Shown: positions 1 through 10,453 of the stretch, one piece after another
Numbering within the stretch: the first letter of the stretch is position 1
Layout of the letters: every line of letters begins with the position of its first letter
Assembly: GCA_002224055.1 (NCBI GenBank)
Contig: AZLU01000328.1
Span: forward strand, 1-34,082
DNA from: Pezizomycotina sp. ARF18
Taxonomy: Eukaryota > Ascomycota
Reading direction: 5' to 3'
DNA: 34,082 nt
The notes under the pieces: model-generated
Seen by the model: only the letters and a program-made list of their open reading frames with translations
Database searches by the model: none
What the model was told of the DNA's origin: nothing
Made by a program: the position numbers and the translations under genes

Positions 1-332
1 TCTGAAAATTCCCAGCCTCACACGGTTTTATAACTCGAGAGCATGAGATTAATATCCTGGTTATTAGTGAGAGTTTTGAGAGATTTATTCTTCCCGCCTC
101 GAGAAACAGAAAGTCGGACACTTGTCCACGAATGGTTAATTCGCCGTGCACGACCAGGGATCTATACCTATAGGCGAGCGCGTGGAATCGCCATGGCCTA
201 AAGGTCGCCCGCATTCAGCCGATCGACTCGGAGGTGCCTGGAAGTTCATTATGCTAGCTAATCTATAGCCCGCCGAATATGATTAAGGAAACATTTTTAA
301 TTTTTGGTATCAACTATTGCACAGGACTGAAT
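1..332. other. Left flank, no gene seen
   Basis: I see no supported gene here. The DNA is of mixed composition and all frames are broken by stops. It ends in an A-rich tract (about 347-390) which produces a spurious lysine-rich reading on + and a phenylalanine-rich reading on -. Confidence 0.5.
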
Positions 333-680
333 CTAGAGATAACCGCGGAAAAAAGAAAAAAAAAAAAAAAAAAGAAAAAAAGAAAAAAACAATTTGAACC
401 AGACCATCCCATGTTTTTCATCCTCATTCTCCTTCCACGTCCTCCCCTCATGTTCCTTAAACTTCCTCCTTAACGTCTCCACCGTACTCTCCTCTCCCGT
501 TATCATCTCAGGGTTTTCCGCCTGGCTGCAGCTGGCTCTCCTCCCTTCCACTACTATCTCGACCTCGTCCGTCTTCAATCCCTCTTCCTCCTCCGTCTCA
601 ACTCCACTCGCCGGCGGCGCACCGGGATCCGTATACCTCTCTTCGGTTTCGTCCTCTTCCTCTCTTTCCGGAGTAGACAT
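333..680 (-). CDS. Acidic low-complexity ORF, hypothetical
   Basis: A true ATG at 680 opens a 115-codon frame. Residues 5-60 are rich in Glu, Asp and Thr (starting MSTPEREEEDETEERYTD), and a charged helix-like stretch follows near residues 65-90 (ETLRRKFKEHEGRTWKENED). The last 20 residues are Phe/Ser only because the frame runs through the poly-A/T tract, so the real end may lie near 390. Composition resembles the acidic linkers of the two STIDP-box genes nearby, but I could not align it convincingly to them. The frames upstream (690-900, -) are also open and proline-rich, so this may be the 3' part of a longer, frame-broken gene. No function is suggested. Confidence 0.35.
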   Translation of the reverse strand: MSTPEREEEDETEERYTDPGAPPASGVETEEEEGLKTDEVEIVVEGRRASCSQAENPEMITGEESTVETLRRKFKEHEGRTWKENEDEKHGMVWFKLFFSFFLFFFFFSFFRGYL

Positions 681-892
681 CCATATGTCCTCCGATTGCG
701 GCGGCGATGGGGACTACGGCGCTGCCGCCAGCGCCATATATTCTGAGCTTGCCAGAGAGGCTGCGTGAGGTCTGGCATCTCCGGTGGGTTGATGGTCTCT
801 CGAGGATGGGCGCTAGGGGACGGTCTCGGAGGGAGTTGAGGAAGGCGCCAGCGGGCTGGTGGAGTTACTGGCCACTCATGGTGAAAGTCTAA

Positions 893-1619
893 TCTTTGAT
901 ATGTGATATGGCTTATATCCAGTACTCGTGCCACTTGATGGAAAACAAATAATGTCTTGTGAATATGAGCCTGGAATGTCACGATGGGGGGAAAAAATCT
1001 AGGAGATCTCACCAGCGCTAGCAAAACTGTGATAGAATATCATGATCAACCGCCAAATTGAGTATTCTTCTGGACAGAGTTTCCATACTTTTAACTTTTC
1101 AACTACTGGTGGATTTTGGAAGGAAAGAAAGGAAGGAAGGCAAAATTCAAGGTGGTTGAATTTGCCACTATAAGCTTGAGAAGGCGGAGCACGGAGGTTA
1201 ACATTCTTTGTTCGTGAGCCAATTGACTGGATTGGGTTTCAATCCGATAGATTGACTTCACTGATAAAAAAATGCAACTAAAGCCAATATCGCCTGCACT
1301 AAACGAGGGAAAGCACAAATCCTCATGCGATTTCACGACACCGTCAACCTAAAATATCTTGAAGTTTAGCATAAAATGTTTCAAATCCCAATAATAAAAA
1401 AAGGTTGATTGCTACATCAACTTAAATTATCGCACAAAGGCTATTAAGGAAGAGAAAAGCCTATTTCATAATAATTAATAAACGTGGCATTCGCGATGGA
1501 CATGCGACCTTTCGTCCCAAATATATCTAAATGTGGCGAACCCCTAAGAAGGTGGAATAATACTCCCTTCGGAGCATACACAACCGCAAAGTTATCGACT
1601 CGAATGTAAATAAGTCACG
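893..1619. other. Intergenic, no gene seen
   Basis: About 700 bp with only short random frames. It holds a GGAAGGAAAG-type purine patch near 1120-1140. The last 100 bp before the ATG at 1620 would hold the promoter of the first STIDP-box gene; I see no clear TATA box there. Confidence 0.4.
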
Positions 1620-2372
1620 ATGTCAGACATCCTTCCAAACTCCAAGGAGTACAAATGCTCCACCATCGATCCGTGGCCGTTCATGCCTCGCCGCTCGGCG
1701 CCTCCGGTCACCGTATACGAAGTCACCGATGTCGAAGATGCTCGCGAAGAGAACTCGCCGGGAAGAGACCATGAGCACGAAGAGACAGAGTGGACAAAGG
1801 ATATGCTGCAGGACTACATGGTCGACCTAGCCGATCGCATGCAGGTTATCAAACCTGTTCTCGAGCGACCTTCTCCGAGCAAAAAGGGGGACGTCGTGAA
1901 GCAGCAAGTAAACACACTAGAGCAGGCGAGGAAGAAGAGTATGCTACCGAGGAGCTAATGCCGTTACTGCAATACCAGCAACGGAACAGCGATGGCGATG
2001 ACGATGACGGTGACTATGATGATGATGATGATGAGCACAGGGACGAAGCAAGGAATAGGAGTTCCGATAGTAGTGATGGTGGCGCTGCATCGGTTTACTA
2101 TCCCAAGCTCCTTTGGTTTCACCCCGGTTGCCTACCGGATCTACATCTCCAAAGAGGTCATTGCGCTCACGCGGAGAGAAACTGGCGAAAAAAGCTACAC
2201 CTTCGCCGACGCGATGCTGTACCCCATCAAGAAGATGGTTGCTGGTCGGAAGAGGAGAAGAGCATCAAACACCAGCAGCGACAAGTCTTCCGGTAGCTCT
2301 GCAGCTTCAAATGGCGAGCGGCCGTGGTTAAAGAGGCTCTTCGGATCGCGGAAAGAGAATCCGAGGGAGTGA
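1620..2372 (+). pseudogene. STIDP-box family gene, copy A (frame-broken)
   Basis: The ATG at 1620 starts a 112-codon frame with the box STIDPWPF at residues 14-21, then an acidic stretch (VTDVEDAREENSPGRDHEHE) and a W-x3-M-x3-M helix (WTKDMLQDYMVDLADRM). The frame stops at 1958, but coding character continues in a second frame (LQYQQRNSDGDDDDGD, about 1900-2110) and then in a third (VAYRIYISKEVIALTRRETG to a basic Ser-rich tail ending at 2372). Two frame switches, near 1910 and 2110, are therefore needed. I saw no GT-AG intron of plausible length at either place. The gene at 6391 shares the STIDPxPF box, the acidic linker and the W...M..M helix, which makes them paralogues. It lies on the same strand, 550 bp upstream of the first MC-family copy. 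Function is unknown. Confidence 0.55.
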
Positions 2373-2926
2373 TGGTAGATAGACGGTCCATGAGCAACTA
2401 ACCTGTGTGATGGTAGTACTGATGGAAGACAAAAAATTACCTGTGTTTTTTTTTTTTTTTTTCTATAAAAAAAAGTTTTGATGAAAAGTTCATTTTGTTC
2501 TTCAAATTTGCGAGTCTTCTTTTCTTAACTCCACACGATTTTCTTGTTTTGAATTATAGCTTGAATTGCTGGCTTGTAGGTTGATGGATATAATTGTTAG
2601 AGATCCAGGTGTCTGTTGTCTTCTATTTCACATTTATTTTGAAGAAAAGTATCAGAAGCGACCCGGGCGTACCTCGAGTCTGAGAGCTTTAGCAGGGTCC
2701 GGACCGTGAGCCGTAGTCAAGATAACACTACTGATATCTATATAAATGACCTTTTATTACCCATGTCGGACCTTCCGTTACCCTCCATATCCATTTCCTT
2801 CCGTAGTAATCAGAAAGTCTTAAGCTATATTCATAATTTTCAACCCGAAAAAAAAAACCAAAAAGGACTGCACCTAGGACAAATTTTTATACTCAATCGT
2901 AAACTCTCCGGTATAAGGTCCAAAAA
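2373..2926 (+). other. Intergenic with probable promoter of MC copy 1
   Basis: This stretch contains a T-run at about 2445-2462 and a TATATAAA box (see separate entry). No coding frame is supported. Confidence 0.4.
2739..2746 (+). promoter_or_regulatory. TATA-like box upstream of MC copy 1
   Basis: TATATAAA lies about 185 bp before the ATG at 2927. Similar boxes lie upstream of MC copies 2, 6, 7, 8 and 11, which is why I list it; alone it would be weak. Confidence 0.35.
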
Positions 2927-3469
2927 ATGTGCCAATACTACACCATCTACTTCGCCTGCCCCCGCGGGGAAACACCCGCAGACGGCAGCGTAATCCGCGC
3001 ATATGTCCGCGAAAGCAGCCGCTGCACTTGCCAAAATAAGTACATCAGGAACGCACGCACCCTCGGCTTCCGCTTCCGCGCCGACGGGCGCGTGCCCGAG
3101 TGGCCCGCGGTCCTCCAGGCTCCTCCGCAGGAGGAGTACTACACCCGCTGCGAGTGCCCAGACTGCGTACACCAGGAAGTCATCGCGGGCCGGTTAAGGG
3201 GCCAGAGGTACACCAGGAAGAGAATTTGCGATGCTGGATAGTTACAACAGGTCCGGGTACGAGAGCGGGCGGCACCCGTTTTTTTACACCGGTTCGAACG
3301 ACGGGATCGATCACTGTAGGCTTCTCGAGAGGAGTCCGTTCCTGACGGACGATAGGAGGTTGGTAGGCCGTTTTGGACGGTGTATGGTCCGGGGGACTAC
3401 CCGGATGAGGAAGGCGAGGAGGGAAGGAGGAGGGAAGAGCCCGAGGACGGAGGTAGTGGAGGACAGTAA
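2927..3469 (+). pseudogene. MC-family cysteine-rich protein, copy 1 (frame-broken)
   Basis: The ATG at 2927 opens a 104-codon frame carrying the family N-terminus MCQYYTIYFACPRGE, the VIRAY box (residues 22-26), C-x-C (RCTC) and the knuckle YYTRCECPDC. The frame ends at 3241. The family continues in a second frame from about 3231 (MLDSYNRSGYESGRHPFFY, then LLERSPFLTDD). It then switches to a third frame for the C-terminus (RPFWTVYGPGDYPDEEGEEG), which stops at 3467-3469. That last segment matches the end of copy 2 (IWTVSGRGKYPP), which is how I know the frames belong together. At least two single-base disruptions are required. No signal peptide is present and the conserved Cys pairs suggest metal binding, but function is unknown. 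Confidence 0.7.
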
Positions 3470-4691
3470 ACGTAGGTTGAGGCTTTCTTTGCGATGAAGG
3501 ATGAAAAGAAAAGCAAGACAAAAAAAATACTAGTACTTGTGAGCAGATGATAGAGTAGCCAGCTGCAATCGGAATACGCAATATTTTTGAGGACTGTAAC
3601 GCCTTTTATTAGTCTAACACGTCTCGTTTTACCCATGTCATGGAAATCAAAGGAGTATAAAGTGTCTCCCTCCCCCTTTCATATTTTTTTTTTTTTTTTT
3701 TTTTACTTTCTCTGAATACAACCCTCGAAAAAAGAAACGGACGGATGTCATTGGCTGATATCATGATATCGATACAGGCCAATTCAACAATATGCTCCTC
3801 TTTATCAAAGACTACAGCTTGAAACTACGCGGATTAAACCATAACACTTGATACATGGCTAGGAGGATTCTTCACAGCGCTCCGTTTTTATGTTTACAAA
3901 CTCGGTCGAGAGCCAAACAATCTTCATTGAAATAGAAATAGATCACTTGATTATAATCTTTGACGACAAACTCGCTCAACACCATGTTAAGACACCGTGA
4001 TAGTCAAAGCAGGTAGAGGTTCACTGCTGCATTTACTAGGAAGTGGTCGCAGGCCGGTTACGGGGTTAAGTTATATCTAGGATAAATTATTGGTGATACT
4101 AAAACTTAAGGTATAATACATACCGAAACTGCCCATATTTATTTATTTATTTTTCCATAAATCAAGAGCCATTCATAGAGGAACAAACACACTTCTACTG
4201 GTCCAAAGTAGTCTGGAGTTGTAATGCTCCTAAAAAAAAAAAAAAAAAACTCTATTCGGTGCGAAAAGCGTAGCGAAACGGAATACAGGGTGAGGCAGCA
4301 ATATACTGCTATTTGTCAAAGAATCGCCGTGGTCTACCCGGATCAAGATAAGACTCGATTGTGTATGAGAATTCTTTACCACGCTCCGTTATCTATGGCA
4401 TACGGACCAAAAAATCATAAAGGCTTGATAGATAGTACGGAGTATGAATTCGAGGCATATTCACAGACTTGGGTGCATTATATATTCACTCTTACTCTTA
4501 GCAACAAAGTTTACGGTGCGTGTATATAAAGTAACAAAAATGAGCCCCGAACTGACCATCTCATATTCTGCAGCGGACATATATGATCCATCCCTAGGGA
4601 AAAAAAAAAAAAACTATCCCGGAATCTTCCCCAGGGGAAATCTCCAAACCAGGAAAAAGGGGAGGGGAAAGACGGAAAAGAAGTATTTATC
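3470..4691. other. Intergenic between MC copies 1 and 2
   Basis: About 1.2 kb with a T-run (about 3687-3705), A-runs (about 4231-4249 and 4601-4613) and no supported coding frame. The frame at 4224-4529 on + begins in an A-run and has no family feature. Confidence 0.45.
4523..4530 (+). promoter_or_regulatory. TATA-like box upstream of MC copy 2
   Basis: TATATAAA is about 165 bp before the ATG at 4692, the same arrangement as at copy 1. Confidence 0.35.
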
Positions 4692-5258
4692 ATGTGCCGT
4701 TACTATTTCTTTTACTTCGCCTGCCACGAGGGCGAATCTCCCAAGACGGGAGGCCATCCGCGCCACCACCCGCCACCACCCGCCAAAGCCGACCCTGCCC
4801 CTGCGGGAAGAAATCATCACCGGCGGCGAAAGTATCGGCCGCCGGATCCTGTTGAAGCCCCTGACTTCTACTCACCTCTCAACAGGGACGAGTACTACGA
4901 AGTCTGCGAGTGCGTGAGCTGTAGCGACGCTGTAGGCCTCGTAGAAGAGCTCAAAAGCAAAAAGACCACGCAGGAGCAGAAGCGCGGGGCGCTGATTGAG
5001 TACAACCGTTTCGGGCTGTAGAGCTGGTCGTTTCCTGCTTATTTTGCGGGTAGGAGGGACCCGTTGGATTGTAGGATTTTGGAGAAGAGGGCGTTCTTCA
5101 TGCCGGAGGATTCGATGGAGAACTGGTCACGTCGGAACATCTGGACGGTGTCGGGCCGCGGAAAATACCCTCCTGCTGAGGAGGACCGTGACGAGGGTGA
5201 AGGGAAAAAAAGGACGTTTTCGTTTACCTTGTTTAAGTTCTCCTTAAACAAGTGTTAG
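4692..5258 (+). pseudogene. MC-family cysteine-rich protein, copy 2 (frame-broken)
   Basis: The ATG at 4692 begins MCRYYFFYFACHEGE. The next family boxes (AIRA, then REEIITGGESIGRR) are in another frame. The protein returns to the first frame for YYEVCECVSC and the helix EELKSKKTTQEQKRGALIEY, and moves to a third frame for the tail (ILEKRAFFMPEDSMENWSRR, IWTVSGRGKYPP), which stops at 5258. Three disruptions are thus needed. The CxC pair of other copies is not obvious in the first shifted segment. GC content of the coding part is much higher than that of the flanks. The order of boxes is the same as in the intact copy 6. Confidence 0.7.
5228..5252. repeat. Perfect 10-bp inverted repeat at 3' end of copy 2
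   Basis: CTTGTTTAAG (5228-5237) and its exact reverse complement CTTAAACAAG (5243-5252) flank a 5-base loop. The hairpin overlaps the last codons of copy 2 and ends 6 bp before the stop. It could be an RNA 3'-end structure or chance. Confidence 0.6.
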
Positions 5259-5338
5259 TAATTCTTTCTATAAAAATTAACATGAAATATATTAAATTAA
5301 ATTAAAATAAAATAAAATAAAATCCTAGTTACACCCGC

Positions 5339-5485
5339 ATGTTGGACGAACTCGGTCCAGATCTTAGCGCACGCGGAACCGGAAGCCGCAAGAGAAAGAG
5401 CCAAACCGAAATAGATGAGGAGTACGGCATGAGATACATGAAGCAGAGTAAGTTTGGTGCTGGAGTATTTAGGCTGCAGAGGTGA
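5339..5485 (+). CDS. Short ORF, 48 codons, basic and charged, hypothetical
   Basis: An ATG at 5339 after an A/T-rich leader opens 48 codons ending TGA at 5483-5485. The product is charged, with a basic cluster SRKRKSQTEIDEEYG near residues 16-30. A GTAAGT donor-like hexamer occurs near codon 38, so this could be a first exon. I saw no matching downstream exon, though a TTTCAG acceptor occurs near 5682. It has no similarity to the two local families. Confidence 0.25.
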   Translation: MLDELGPDLSARGTGSRKRKSQTEIDEEYGMRYMKQSKFGAGVFRLQR

Positions 5486-6390
5486 TTTGGGTAGTGTTTT
5501 TTACTCTGCGACGGGAATATCGGGATTTTCTTTTTTTTCTCTTTTTTTTTCCTTCTCCCATTTACCGTTTCTTTTTATTTCGCCATTTCGGGACTAAAAA
5601 TTTTCGTGTATTCGACTTTGATAACCTGTCTTAGGAGAACTCCCTTTCATTTCCAGCATTTTATTTCAACATTTCGATATTTCAGAGGATCAGTTTGACC
5701 GTAGTTTCGTATAGTAGTAGGATATATTTTCCAGCCCAAGAAAGTAAAGCCTATATATATTTCGTTGATGATGAAGTTCTATTTCGTTTAGAACCCTGCA
5801 AGCTTCAATATCGTCATTTTATCAAGCACTTTGCAATCATATCTTGCGACCTCCAACCCAGACGAAAACGGCTCCTCTCACCTGCATCCTTTAGGAAAAT
5901 TTCCCTAGAATAAATATTAACTCAAGGAGTCAACACCCGCATGAGATTTCAACAATGTTTACTATCCCTTCTCTAAAGTTTCTCTTTCATATAGTGTGTC
6001 TCCTGGTGTCGCTCTACTACTGCTTCCTCCATCCTATCCTTTGGTACTCTCGCGTGGTTCGCAAGAACGGGAGCTCCTGGTAGAATAATGTAAAGTGTAA
6101 TCGGGGTAAACCGGCGCGTTCGCGCGGAATAATAGAGTTGCTACGTATAAGTTGCAATTGCGACTATTTAGACTTTTTGCACTGTAAGCAAATGCAAAAA
6201 ATTCTCTATAATTTTCGTTGCCGTCAACCTGATTCCTGAATTGCAACTTAGACGCTGCACTGGTACCACATTAAGGAAGAAAGCCTCGTCTGCTCAGCTC
6301 CATCTTCCCTTCCCCCCTCCCTTTCAATCTTACGATCCCTTCGTCACCGAACATATCAAGTGTCAAGAAATACCCCGTAACACCACAACC
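5486..6390. other. Intergenic, no gene seen
   Basis: AT-rich, with T-runs near 5530-5550 and frames of fewer than 75 codons that lack coding character. It ends in CACAACC immediately before the ATG at 6391, a good context for a fungal start. Confidence 0.4.
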
Positions 6391-7024
6391 ATGCTTACCG
6401 AGCTCACTTACCCACCAATGGACCGCATCTGCCGGCCAAAGCCACACTTACCGGGCACACCATCCTCCAAAGTCTCAACAATAGACCCCTTCCCCTTCCC
6501 CAGTCTGCGCGTCCATCCCCCGCCGACTTCAAGATACACGAGGACTTCGACTGTCCGTGTGCCAGCAGCGTCTCCGTATCTCCTCACATCATCGATCCAA
6601 TGACGGAGGAGGAGAGGAAACATATATGGTGGATCCGCTGGATGGACGACGTCATGGTACACGGAATCCGTCCGCACGAGGAGGATATATTCTTCGAACA
6701 TGGCAGCCGGAGTCGGTTTGTGGATGAGCGCGATGAAGGGTACTACGGCGACGCGGAGGGCGAAGTCGAAGCCACTGTCGACGATGAGTTGGCGACAGAA
6801 GGGATGATAGACTACACGCGGAGATAATGCGGAGGGTTAGACTGCGCTCGCCGAGAATGCGTGTAGCTATCGCGCCACAGCCGTGGGAGAGTGTTATTGC
6901 AGCCTTTATTTGGCGGTTGGTCGATGAGTTTAAGGGGGCTGAGATGGTGTTGAACGTTGCAATTAGCATTGGGAGGATTTTGTTGAGCTATTACGGAGCA
7001 TGCGCGATGTTTGGGCACTGGTAG
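6391..7024 (+). pseudogene. STIDP-box family gene, copy B (frame-broken)
   Basis: The ATG at 6391, in context CACAACCATG, starts a frame with STIDPFPF at residues 29-36 followed by HPPP. The conserved continuation (DFKIHEDFDCPCA, then WWIRWMDDVMVHGIRP) is in the next frame, entered at the C5 run 6517-6521; one more C there would join them. That frame ends at 6827 after an acidic stretch (DERDEGYYGDAEGEVEATVD). A further open frame, 6827-7024, encodes a hydrophobic segment (VLNVAISIGRILLSYYG) and may be a membrane-anchored tail, by analogy with the tail of copy A. The gene converges on MC copy 3. Function is unknown. Confidence 0.55.
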
Positions 7025-7260
7025 AAAGGGGCATTTATCTTAGAAGAAAAATACCCGAAGGCAAAGAGAAAGTACAATGCGAAAGATTGCTTCGCACACC
7101 ATATATTCACCAAGTAGACTAGCATAATTCAATTCAGGCTCCTTAATTGGCTCTTCTGACACTTGTGTTAATTGTTCGCGTTTATTGAGTGGTGTGTAAA
7201 TTGCCTTGTTTCCCGAGAAATGAAAACCACGACGCTCCTACAGGTCAACCCCCGCTTCGT

Positions 7261-7717
7261 TTAGTCAGTCTCGCCTTCGTCCGTCGTCTCCTCCGCAAAC
7301 TCCCCTTGCCATATACGGCGCAGATATACCCATGAGTATCGTCAGGTCTCCACCTAGGCATGTCCCGCTTCCACAGCTTCAAATCAAACACGTTCCCGTT
7401 CCAGTGCTGATAATCACTAACCTCCTCCAGGATATACTTCCGCAGCCGCCTCTTCTTTTGGCTCTGCGTGCGTCCTCTGAGACATATATAATTGATTACC
7501 AAATTTGCCCTGTCGCACTTTTCGCACTCGCAGGGAATGTAGTAGTGCCGGTCCTTTTCATCTTTGGTCATGTAACGGCCGATTAACTTTGCTCCGACGA
7601 TGACTCGGTGGCCGCAATTGCAGGACGGGTAAGGCGCGATGAAGGCGCGGATTACGGTTGCGTCGCCAGTGTCCTCGTTCTGAGGCAGGAGAAGTATAGC
7701 ATGTAGCCCTGACACAT
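7261..7717 (-). pseudogene. MC-family cysteine-rich protein, copy 3 (frame-broken)
   Basis: The real start is the ATG at 7717 (MCQGYMLYFSC), not the GTG at 7715 that opens the long frame. The two are joined by a one-base shift at the CC pair 7684-7685, where a third C would restore a C-P pair. The long frame then carries VIRAF, CNCG, VIVGAKLIGRY, YYIPCECEKC and a long C-terminal region (LWKRDMPRWRPDD). A second switch near 7320 gives the acidic tail RRIWQGEFAEETTDEGETD, with the stop at 7261-7263, matching the tails of copies 1 and 2. All putative metal ligands are kept. Confidence 0.7.
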
Positions 7718-8118
7718 ATTTGTATCTGTAATTGGGTTAAATCTCTAGGTAAAAAGTTTCTTTAGTTGAAGAAAGAGGTAGATATTCTTCAAAGCTCCTT
7801 AAGGAAACACTCTGTTAATATAATTGAAAGAAGTTAAGAGGAAATACTACCATCCATTTTTCATTTAAGTAGGCCAAATATCAGCACCATCTCTCTTTCT
7901 CGCAAGTTATCATTAAGAGACCGAGACTGAAATTGCAAATAAAAGCGATGAAAAGCTGATACATAGTTACCGATGCAACTTACGGCACAATGATCGAGAT
8001 TTGTGGAGCAATTTTGTGATTTCTACTAACTATTTGCTCAAGTCTGTAGAATTACCCGCTTGAGATCAAACCCGGATATCTATTTTTGTTGATTTACCTA
8101 GGAGAGCAAGAATGGCAG
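7718..8118. other. Intergenic between MC copies 3 and 4
   Basis: AT-rich spacer with no supported frame. Upstream of copy 3 I do not see the TATATAA box found at several other copies. Confidence 0.4.
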
Positions 8119-8556
8119 TTATAACGCGTACGGGAGAAGACTGATTGTCCAGAAAAATAGACCGCCTTCATCTTCCTCATACTTCCAATATGGCTTCTCG
8201 GCAAGCAAAAGCACACCGAACGGATCATCCCATCACCTTGGTACTTCTTCACCTTCTTGTCGCGTAGGTAGTTCTTCAACAAAGCCCTCTTGTCCTCCTG
8301 CGACCACCTGGAGCTTTTCAGACGTGAGGCGAGGTGCTGCAGCTGGTCACATGTTTCGCAGTCGCAGGGGTAGTACCAGGAGACGGTGCCTCGTCGTCCT
8401 GACCGTCGTAGATGCCGATGCTCCAGGCGCCGGCTATAATTTCTTCGCGACAGAGACACACGCCAGCGTCGCGGTATTTGTATGCGCGTACCAGGGAGCG
8501 CGCGCCTTTTGTCTCGCCGGCGGGACAGGCGAGTAGTAAGTGTAGTACCAGCACAT
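8119..8556 (-). pseudogene. MC-family cysteine-rich protein, copy 4 (frame-broken)
   Basis: The ATG at 8556 begins MCWYYTYY. After a one-base loss near 8532 the frame continues ACPAGE, LVRAYKYRD, CLCREEIIAGAWSIG. A second switch near 8395 gives SWYYPCDCETC and the helix SRWSQEDKRALLKNYL. A third, near 8200, gives AEKPYWKYEED and FFWTISLLPYAL, with the stop at 8119-8121. The last segment corresponds to KPIW and IFWKV of copy 6. All family boxes are present in order, over three reading frames. Confidence 0.7.
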
Positions 8557-9010
8557 TGCGTTTATTAATATTCAACAAATTTTCCAAAGTACTTTTTTTT
8601 CCCTTCTAAATCTAGGAGGGTTATCGCTCAAATGCTGTGTATTGTTCCTGGTAAGGTGAGAAAGGGGACTGGAATGAAGAAAACTTGAAGAAAATCACAA
8701 GATATCTATGATCCGTTTTCCGCTATCAATCCTGTCTGTAACTTGGGATGGCAATGCTACTTATTTTTCGAGCTTGTTATATTCAAACGTAGAGCTAGAG
8801 TACTCTGATAGATATCTGTCGTGAATAACAAATAATTGAATAGATACCGGTTGTCGTTTCTTTTCATCTGTTCTGTTTATATCTTATTAAAGGCCCGTGA
8901 CAACATTTATATTTAAATTTTAAATTATTGTGCTATAATTTAATAATATAGCTCGTTACTAAGTATTTCTGCCTCTAACTCCAGAAATACTTTCAGCTCC
9001 TGGTTCCATA
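8557..9010. other. Intergenic between MC copies 4 and 5
   Basis: AT-rich, especially about 8890-8960. No supported gene. Confidence 0.4.
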
Positions 9011-9459
9011 TCACTCCTCTTCCTGTGTCGAAAACATCCCCCAGAACGCACGCCCATCTTCGTCCCCCCTTGCTGACCAAAACGGCTCGCTCGGCAACAA
9101 CGGAACATCGAACACGTCCTTGCTATCTTGATACCTGTCCGTCTTCCGTAAAATCTCGAGGAACCTCTCCAATTTCTTTTCTTGTGAATTGTACGTGGTA
9201 GTTAGGTACGCCCACGTATTCGTGAGATACGCCGCTGGTTGCTGTTGCGGGGCGCGCTGCTCGCGTTTGCACGCGTAATGCCAGGACATAACTCCTTCAA
9301 GTTGCCGTCCGAGTCGGCCAATGCGAAAGCGCCAGCGATGACGTTTCCATCGCAGTCGCAGTTGCCGTTGGTATCTTGGGACCGATAAGCACGCACGGTT
9401 GTACGTTGCCCGGGCGGTTCGCCCTCTGGGCAGGCGAGGTAGTATGTGTATCGGGTCTT
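9011..9459 (-). pseudogene. MC-family cysteine-rich protein, copy 5 (start lost, frame-broken)
   Basis: The frame from 9202 upwards carries RYTYYLACPEGE, TVRAYRSQD, NCDCDG and VIAGAFALAD. At the place of the usual Met-Cys (9454-9459) the codons read AAG ACC, so both the start and Cys2 are gone. The open frame upstream begins only at a TTG. A one-base shift near 9290 leads to MSWHYACKREQRAP, in which the CxCxxC knuckle is also degraded to CKREQ. The helix SQEKKLERFLEIL and the tail SEPFWSARGDEDGRAFWGMF then run to the stop at 9011. It is the most eroded at its cysteines of the minus-strand copies. Confidence 0.65.
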
Positions 9460-10453
9460 TGTTGATGGTGTGGCTAGATCCCTAGAATGTGGAAAGTCGT
9501 ACGCTTTGGAGATAAGTAGAGGGGAGAAGGGATACGAAATTACTTCCTCCAAGGTGATGAACCTGGGTTTAAATAAATCGAAACTCCTCTACCTGGCATA
9601 CAAACTCAGGATACCTATACCTCCTATATTTTACTTTACTATCCGATCATAAGCAAGCTAAAAGACAGAATAATTCTCCGTCTACCCTACAGTACCTCAG
9701 TTTTGAGGGCCTTGATATTCTTAGACAGATGTCACACAAGTATTTGTCAGACGTCCTCAGCTAGACGAATCCGTTAACTCATCGATATCTAAGTAATAAT
9801 TCTAATAAATATCTTATAATATATATAAGTAAATTCTTATATCCTAGTATTAGTTCTTGTCTGTTGTTTAGTTATATAAACTTCAGTACGAGGTATTCTC
9901 GCATGTTATAAGATACTTATATGAATTTAACTTTTGCTTGTAGCTGCTTTAGCTAGAATTCTTTTTTTTTTTTTAGGGGAAAAAAAAAAAATTTATGTGA
10001 CGCTCAAACAAATATTATACAAATACCTTTTCCGACATCTGTCTGGCGTATCAGACAGAGCGAACTTGAACCGTAGGGTCCATCTATTGCTTTGGGGCGT
10101 CGAACTGTGTTATGTACAATTTCTTGTCGGCCGACGGTTAGAACTATAAAGCCAACTGCGGTTACATGAATCAGATCCTTGGGGCGTGCTTGCGGATGTT
10201 TGTTTTCAGGTACGGACGAGAAAGGGACTTATAGGGGCCTGTACTCATACTAGGAGACATTTGACAGGCCGAACCTGTTACATCTATAAATATAGATTCG
10301 TAGTGGAAAGATCTCATTATGTTGCACTTTTGATAGGTCCATTATCTTTCTGTATATATCTATTCTTTAGACTCTGGTGACGAGATATCCAAAGGTCATA
10401 CGGAGTGCTTTACATGGAGATATTCCAACTCAATCTTTCATTTCTGCGCTTGT
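9460..10453. other. Intergenic between MC copies 5 and 6, AT-rich core
   Basis: About 1 kb. The stretch 9780-9930 is very AT-rich and poor in CpA/TpG, like mild RIP, and a T-run faces an A-run at about 9961-9990. No gene is supported. Confidence 0.45.

Noticed and set aside
279-473. 64-codon + frame with a Lys-rich centre
   Set aside because: It is a translation of the A-rich tract at 347-390; nothing else supports it.
575-1024. 149-codon - frame, Arg-rich
   Set aside because: Opens at a point with no promoter sign and is mostly an Arg/Pro-rich alternative reading of a GC-rich stretch. The acidic frame in 333-680 fits better as protein.
2840-3172. 110-codon - frame over MC copy 1
   Set aside because: Antisense shadow of copy 1, which has clear family boxes on +.
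3170-3240. Introns joining the frames of the MC copies
   Set aside because: At the junctions of copies 1, 5, 7 and 11 the coding similarity continues on both sides with almost no gap, leaving no room for a fungal intron of 45 bp or more.
7332-7586. 84-codon + frame
   Set aside because: Antisense shadow of MC copy 3.
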